Made by a program: the position numbers and the translations under genes. A stretch of DNA of 9,422 nucleotides from a bacterium (GTDB lineage: Bacteria > ARS69): positions 1-9,422 of the forward strand of contig JALGZR010000128.1 in the NCBI GenBank assembly GCA_025774805.1, read 5' to 3'. Positions 6,352 to 9,422 of the stretch are shown piece after piece; within the stretch, counting starts at the first letter, position 1, and each line of letters begins with the position of its first letter. A model generated the notes under the pieces. The model searched no databases. It worked only from the letters and a program-made list of their open reading frames with translations, and was not told the origin of the DNA.

Positions 6352-8181
6352 ATGTGCGGAATCGTCGGATACATCGGATCGGAACCCGTCGTTCCCATTC
6401 TGATCGAGGGCCTGAAGCGACTGGAGTACCGCGGCTATGACTCCGCCGGCGTCAGCCTGGTCGACGACGGCGGCATTCACACGTTCAAGACCGCGGGAAA
6501 GATCTCGAACCTGGAGACCCTGCTCGACGGAAACGGCACCCTGTCCGGACAGGTCGGGATCGGTCACACCCGGTGGGCGACCCACGGGGCGCCGACGACC
6601 GTGAACGCCCACCCTCACAGCGACCATCTGACGAGGGTCTCCGTCGTCCACAACGGCATCATCGAGAACTACCGCGTCCTCAAGGCGCAGCTCCTCGAGG
6701 CCGGAGTGATGCTGCACACCGATACCGACTCGGAGGTCTTGGCCCAGCTGATCGGCTACTACCACGGGGGATGCCTCGAGGATGCGGTGCGGCTCGCCCT
6801 CAAGCGGGTCGAAGGGACCTACGGGATCGCGGTCGTCTCGGCCGACGAGCCGGACCGGATCGTCGTCGCGCGCAACGGGAGCCCGCTCCTGATCGGAATC
6901 GGAGAGAACCAGAACTTCGTGGCGTCCGACGTCGCCGCGATCCTCCACCACACTCGGCAGGTGATCTACCTCGACGACCACGAGATGGCGGTGGTGACCC
7001 GCGACGGTTTCCGCACCACGAGTCTGGACAACGTCCACGTTCCGAAAGAGATCGAGGAGGTGGACTGGGACCTCGGAGACATCGAGAAGGCGGGCTATCC
7101 CCACTTCATGCTCAAGGAGATCCTCGAGCAACCGGAGACGGTGTGCAACGCAATGCGCGGGCGGTTCGACGACGAGGCGCTCACCGCGCACCTCGGCGGG
7201 CTCGGGATGTCCGACGAGGACCTGCGGAACATCGAACGAATCATCATCACCGCATGCGGGACCTCCTGGCACGCGGGAATGATCGGCGAGTACATGATCG
7301 AGGAGCTGGCTCGGATCCCCGTCGAGGTCGAGTACGCGTCCGAGTTCCGCTACCGGAATCCGATCATCACGCCCAACACCATCGCCATCGCGATCAGCCA
7401 GTCGGGCGAGACGATGGATACGCTCTGGGCGATGCGGGAGGCGCGGATGAAGGGCGCGCTGGCCCTGGGGATCTGCAACGTCGTGGGCTCGACCATCGCG
7501 CGGGAGTCCGACGGCGGCTGCTACACCCACGCGGGACCCGAGATCGGGGTCGCGAGCACGAAGGCGTTCACGGCCCAGATCACCGTTCTCGCGCTGCTGA
7601 CGTTGGCGCTCGCCCGTGTCCGCGAACGGGATCGCGCCTGGGGCCGTGAGTTCATCGCGGAGATGCGGCTCCTGCCGGAAAGGGTCCGGAGAATCCTGGA
7701 GAAGAACGACGAGATCCGCTCCCTGGCCGAGAAGTACAAGGATCACGACAACTTCCTGTACCTCGGTCGCGGCTACAACTTCCCGGTGGCCATGGAGGGA
7801 GCGCTGAAGCTCAAGGAGATCAGCTACATCCATGCCGAGGGATATCCCGCCGCCGAGATGAAGCACGGACCGATCGCGCTGATCGACCGAAACATGCCGG
7901 TCGTGTTCATCGCGCCCCGGGACCGGGCTTACGAGAAGGTCCTGGGCAATATCGAGGAGGTACGGGCCCGTTCCGGACAGGTCATCGCGATCGCGACGGA
8001 GGGAGACGAGGAGATCCGGGAGAAGGCGGATCACGTCTTCCACATTCCGATCACTCTGCCCGCCCTCATGCCGATTCTCTCGGTCATCCCGCTCCAGCTT
8101 CTCGCCTATCACATCGCCGTTCTGAGGGGATGCGACGTGGACCAACCCCGGAATCTCGCGAAGAGCGTGACGGTGGAGTGA
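6352..8181 (+). CDS. glmS: Glutamine-fructose-6-phosphate aminotransferase (isomerizing)
   Basis: Makes glucosamine-6-phosphate from fructose-6-phosphate and glutamine, the committed step of amino-sugar synthesis, in the cytosol. The 609-residue length equals that of the E. coli enzyme. The N-terminal Ntn amidotransferase domain has nucleophile C2 after Met removal (MCGIVGYIG), HTRWATHG at 72-79, NAHPH, and DTDSEV. Two SIS sugar-binding domains follow, with ITACGTSWHAG, AISQSGETMDT near 347-357, and GPEIGVASTKAFT. The catalytic isomerase segment KEISYIHAEGYPAAEMKHGP at 488-507 includes E489 and H505, and the canonical tail DVDQPRNLAKSVTVE carries K604. GGGAG lies seven bases before the ATG. 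It directly follows the glmM-like gene, so two consecutive steps are co-encoded. The 28-base gap leaves no room for a glmS ribozyme. Confidence 0.98.
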   Translation: MCGIVGYIGSEPVVPILIEGLKRLEYRGYDSAGVSLVDDGGIHTFKTAGKISNLETLLDGNGTLSGQVGIGHTRWATHGAPTTVNAHPHSDHLTRVSVVHNGIIENYRVLKAQLLEAGVMLHTDTDSEVLAQLIGYYHGGCLEDAVRLALKRVEGTYGIAVVSADEPDRIVVARNGSPLLIGIGENQNFVASDVAAILHHTRQVIYLDDHEMAVVTRDGFRTTSLDNVHVPKEIEEVDWDLGDIEKAGYPHFMLKEILEQPETVCNAMRGRFDDEALTAHLGGLGMSDEDLRNIERIIITACGTSWHAGMIGEYMIEELARIPVEVEYASEFRYRNPIITPNTIAIAISQSGETMDTLWAMREARMKGALALGICNVVGSTIARESDGGCYTHAGPEIGVASTKAFTAQITVLALLTLALARVRERDRAWGREFIAEMRLLPERVRRILEKNDEIRSLAEKYKDHDNFLYLGRGYNFPVAMEGALKLKEISYIHAEGYPAAEMKHGPIALIDRNMPVVFIAPRDRAYEKVLGNIEEVRARSGQVIAIATEGDEEIREKADHVFHIPITLPALMPILSVIPLQLLAYHIAVLRGCDVDQPRNLAKSVTVE

Positions 8182-8215
8182 GTCCTCGACCCGGTCGGGG
8201 GTAAGGAGCAGCCGT

Positions 8216-8313
8216 GGGAATGGGTAGGTTCTGGTGAACCTCGAGGACTTCAAATCCTTCTGTCGGGCGCTGATACCGTCCGGGGTGGGTTCGATTCCCA
8301 CACATTCCCGCCA
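8216..8313 (+). tRNA. selC: tRNA-Sec (anticodon UCA)
   Basis: A 98-base selenocysteine tRNA that reads UGA with SelB. It has the diagnostic features of bacterial selC: an extended acceptor arm (GGGAATGG with ACATTCCC), a six-bp D stem AGGTTC/GAACCT with a four-base TGGT loop, and an anticodon loop CTTCAAA with TCA at 8250-8252. The long variable arm has a CGGGCG/CGTCCG stem and CTGATAC loop. The T stem is GTGGG/CCCAC with loop TTCGATT, discriminator is G, and CCA is encoded at 8311-8313. The eighth acceptor pair is a G-A mismatch (8223 with 8302), leaving seven Watson-Crick pairs. It lies 34 bases after glmS with no clear promoter of its own, so transcription from the glmS operon is likely. 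Confidence 0.95.
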
Positions 8314-8827
8314 CCCTCTCCTGTTCGCTCTCCTCGCGGGGGTCATCTTGGGGGGTGGTCTCCCCGGTTCGATCCGGGCCGCGGGGGTCGAGCGGCGGGA
8401 CGCCCCGCCCGGGCCGAGCGCGTTCGAGCGGGCCGCGCGCAGCGCTCTCTTCCCCGCCTGGGGTCAGATCACGAACGGGAAATCCCGCAAGGGGGCGATC
8501 CTGTTCGGGATCCAGACGTATCTCTACACGAGGATCATCGTGGAGAGCCGGGCGGCGGGAGAGGCGGACCGTCTCTCGGCCCGCCTGGAACGGGAGGGAG
8601 CGGACCCGGGAGAGATCGCCCTCGTCGAGGGGTGGGCCGAGAACCACTACGATCGGCGCCGCGACCTCTTTTTCTGGGCGATCCTGGCCGGGTTCTACGG
8701 AGCGTTGGACGCCTACATCGATGCCCACCTCGGCGACATCGACCGGGAGCTCGAGGAGGGGCGCGGCCTCTTCGCCCGGGTCGATCCGAGCGGAGAGCCG
8801 GCCGTCGAGGTTGGCTGGAGATACTGA
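8285..8827 (+). CDS. DUF5683-type membrane/envelope protein of unknown function, start uncertain
   Basis: The function is unknown; DUF5683 proteins are small proteins with a signal peptide and hydrophobic segments, common in FCB bacteria. From GTG 8285 the product is 180 residues. It has a basic start and a hydrophobic stretch (HPLLFALLAGVILGGGLP, about 10-27) with a possible cleavage after SIRAA. The family core ALFPAWGQITNGKSRKGAI lies near 54-72, a second hydrophobic stretch follows near 72-86, and RRDLFFWAILAGFYGALDAY sits near 125-144. The start is unsettled: GTG 8285 lies within the T-arm of tRNA-Sec, CTG 8321 is after the tRNA but loses the basic residues, and TTG 8348 loses most of the signal peptide. 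None has a good Shine-Dalgarno except a GGGGG before TTG 8348. It is followed 50 bases later by lepB. Confidence 0.72.
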   Translation: MGSIPTHSRHPLLFALLAGVILGGGLPGSIRAAGVERRDAPPGPSAFERAARSALFPAWGQITNGKSRKGAILFGIQTYLYTRIIVESRAAGEADRLSARLEREGADPGEIALVEGWAENHYDRRRDLFFWAILAGFYGALDAYIDAHLGDIDRELEEGRGLFARVDPSGEPAVEVGWRY

Positions 8828-8877
8828 GACCACGGACCGGGCGGTCGGGACGGCCTCCCCACACCGGACGGAGCGAG

Positions 8878-9422
8878 ATGAGCCGAAAGCACAAGAGGAA
8901 GAAGGGCGGGGCGGGATCCGGCCTCGAGACCTTCAAGACGTTCTTCTTCGCGATCCTGATCGCCCTATTCATTCGGACGTTCTTCGTGCAGGCCTTCCGG
9001 ATCCCGTCCGGGTCGATGGAAGACACCCTCCTCGTCGGCGATTTTCTCCTCGTGGACAAGATCACCTACGGCGCGAGGATCCCGGGCACCGACTGGCGGT
9101 TGCCCGGATTCCGGAAACCCCGGCGGGGGGACATCATCGTCTTCAAGGATCCCGGGACCAACCGCGACTACATCAAGCGGTGCATCGCGGTGGGGCGGGA
9201 GACCGTCGAGCTCGTGGACAACCAGGTCTTCATCGACGGGAGGCCGCTCGAGGAGTCCTACAAGGCCATCAAGAACGTGGCCGCCGGAAACAAGGACAAC
9301 TATCCTCCGCACCGGGTCCGGCAGGACGCCCTCTTCATGATGGGGGACAACCGGAACAACAGCCAGGACAGCCGGTTCTGGAGTGACCTCAGTCCCCACC
9401 TCAGTCCCGACCTCGATCTCGA
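8878..9422 (+). CDS. lepB: Signal peptidase I, C-terminus cut by right edge
   Basis: Cleaves signal peptides from exported proteins at the outer face of the inner membrane. The visible 181 residues start MSRKHKRKKGG, a basic cytoplasmic tail. One membrane helix follows at about 20-39, then box B IPSGSMEDTL with catalytic S46, LVGDFLLVDK at 52-61, RRGDIIVFKDP at 82-92, box D DYIKRCIAVG with general-base K100, and box E GDNRNNSQDSRFW at 156-168. The lysine-serine dyad and box order fit a single-helix type. The ATG at 8878 has GGAG four bases upstream, a slightly short spacing. After FW, homologues usually continue with a glycine and a V..ENI.G.A segment; here the sequence becomes SDLSPHLSPDLDL, encoded by a short tandem repeat. 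The gene continues beyond the window. Confidence 0.93.
   Translation, partial: MSRKHKRKKGGAGSGLETFKTFFFAILIALFIRTFFVQAFRIPSGSMEDTLLVGDFLLVDKITYGARIPGTDWRLPGFRKPRRGDIIVFKDPGTNRDYIKRCIAVGRETVELVDNQVFIDGRPLEESYKAIKNVAAGNKDNYPPHRVRQDALFMMGDNRNNSQDSRFWSDLSPHLSPDLDL
9386..9421. repeat. 12-bp tandem repeat near the window end, within lepB
   Basis: ACCTCAGTCCCC (9386-9397) is followed by ACCTCAGTCCCG (9398-9409) and a degenerate third unit ACCTCGATCTCG. The unit is four codons, so the frame is kept, producing DLSPHLSPDLDL. Confidence 0.7.

Noticed and set aside
4821-6398. A 525-residue minus-strand open frame opposite tRNA-Thr and glmM
   Set aside because: It runs through a tRNA and opposite a well-conserved mutase; no family motifs.
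6286-8346. A 686-residue minus-strand open frame opposite glmS and selC
   Set aside because: It is the antisense shadow of glmS in GC-rich DNA; the composition is low-complexity (D, R, V, H) with no recognisable domain, while the plus strand encodes canonical GlmS.

Overview
The window is GC-rich bacterial chromosome with dense genes, several GTG/TTG-type starts and CCA-encoded tRNAs. The mix of a YfhO-type membrane protein, a DUF5683 protein, a tRNA-Sec and the archaeal-like motif variant in GlmM suggests an uncultured lineage of the FCB superphylum (Eisenbacteria, Krumholzibacteriota or relatives). That placement is inference from gene style; no phylogenetic marker was compared.

Layout. 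The left third (1-2861) is a minus-strand pair: a YfhO-family polytopic membrane protein whose 3' end overlaps by 8 bases the start of an MOSC-domain protein that runs off the left edge. yfhO carries a perfect 48-bp tandem duplication. Next comes a non-coding stretch with a 104-bp inverted-repeat element (2903-3006) and a strong minus-strand terminator (3011-3048). The terminator closes a small minus-strand transcription unit (3104 to about 3410), which encodes a short orphan protein and has its own promoter and hairpin-rich leader. The remainder is on the plus strand: galE, tRNA-Phe(GAA), tRNA-Thr(CGU), a phosphoglucosamine-mutase-type gene (glmM-like), glmS, tRNA-Sec(UCA), a DUF5683 gene and the beginning of signal peptidase I (lepB), cut by the right edge.

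How the genes work together. GlmS makes glucosamine-6-phosphate and the GlmM-like mutase would convert it to glucosamine-1-phosphate, the route to UDP-GlcNAc for peptidoglycan and surface glycans. GalE epimerises UDP-hexoses, and YfhO proteins are linked to lipid-dependent glycosylation. The window is therefore mostly envelope precursor metabolism with tRNA genes interleaved. The tRNA-Sec implies that the organism decodes UGA as selenocysteine, although no selenoprotein is visible here.

Most notable points: (a) the glmM-like gene has no ATG, GTG or TTG that would keep its conserved N-terminus, and apparently starts at CTG; its Shine-Dalgarno sequence is complementary to the bases directly after tRNA-Thr. 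(b) The DUF5683 gene seems to begin inside the T-arm of tRNA-Sec. (c) There is a 104-bp element with 23-bp inverted repeats, and a small orphan gene beside it. I did not find a convincing new defence or mobile system.
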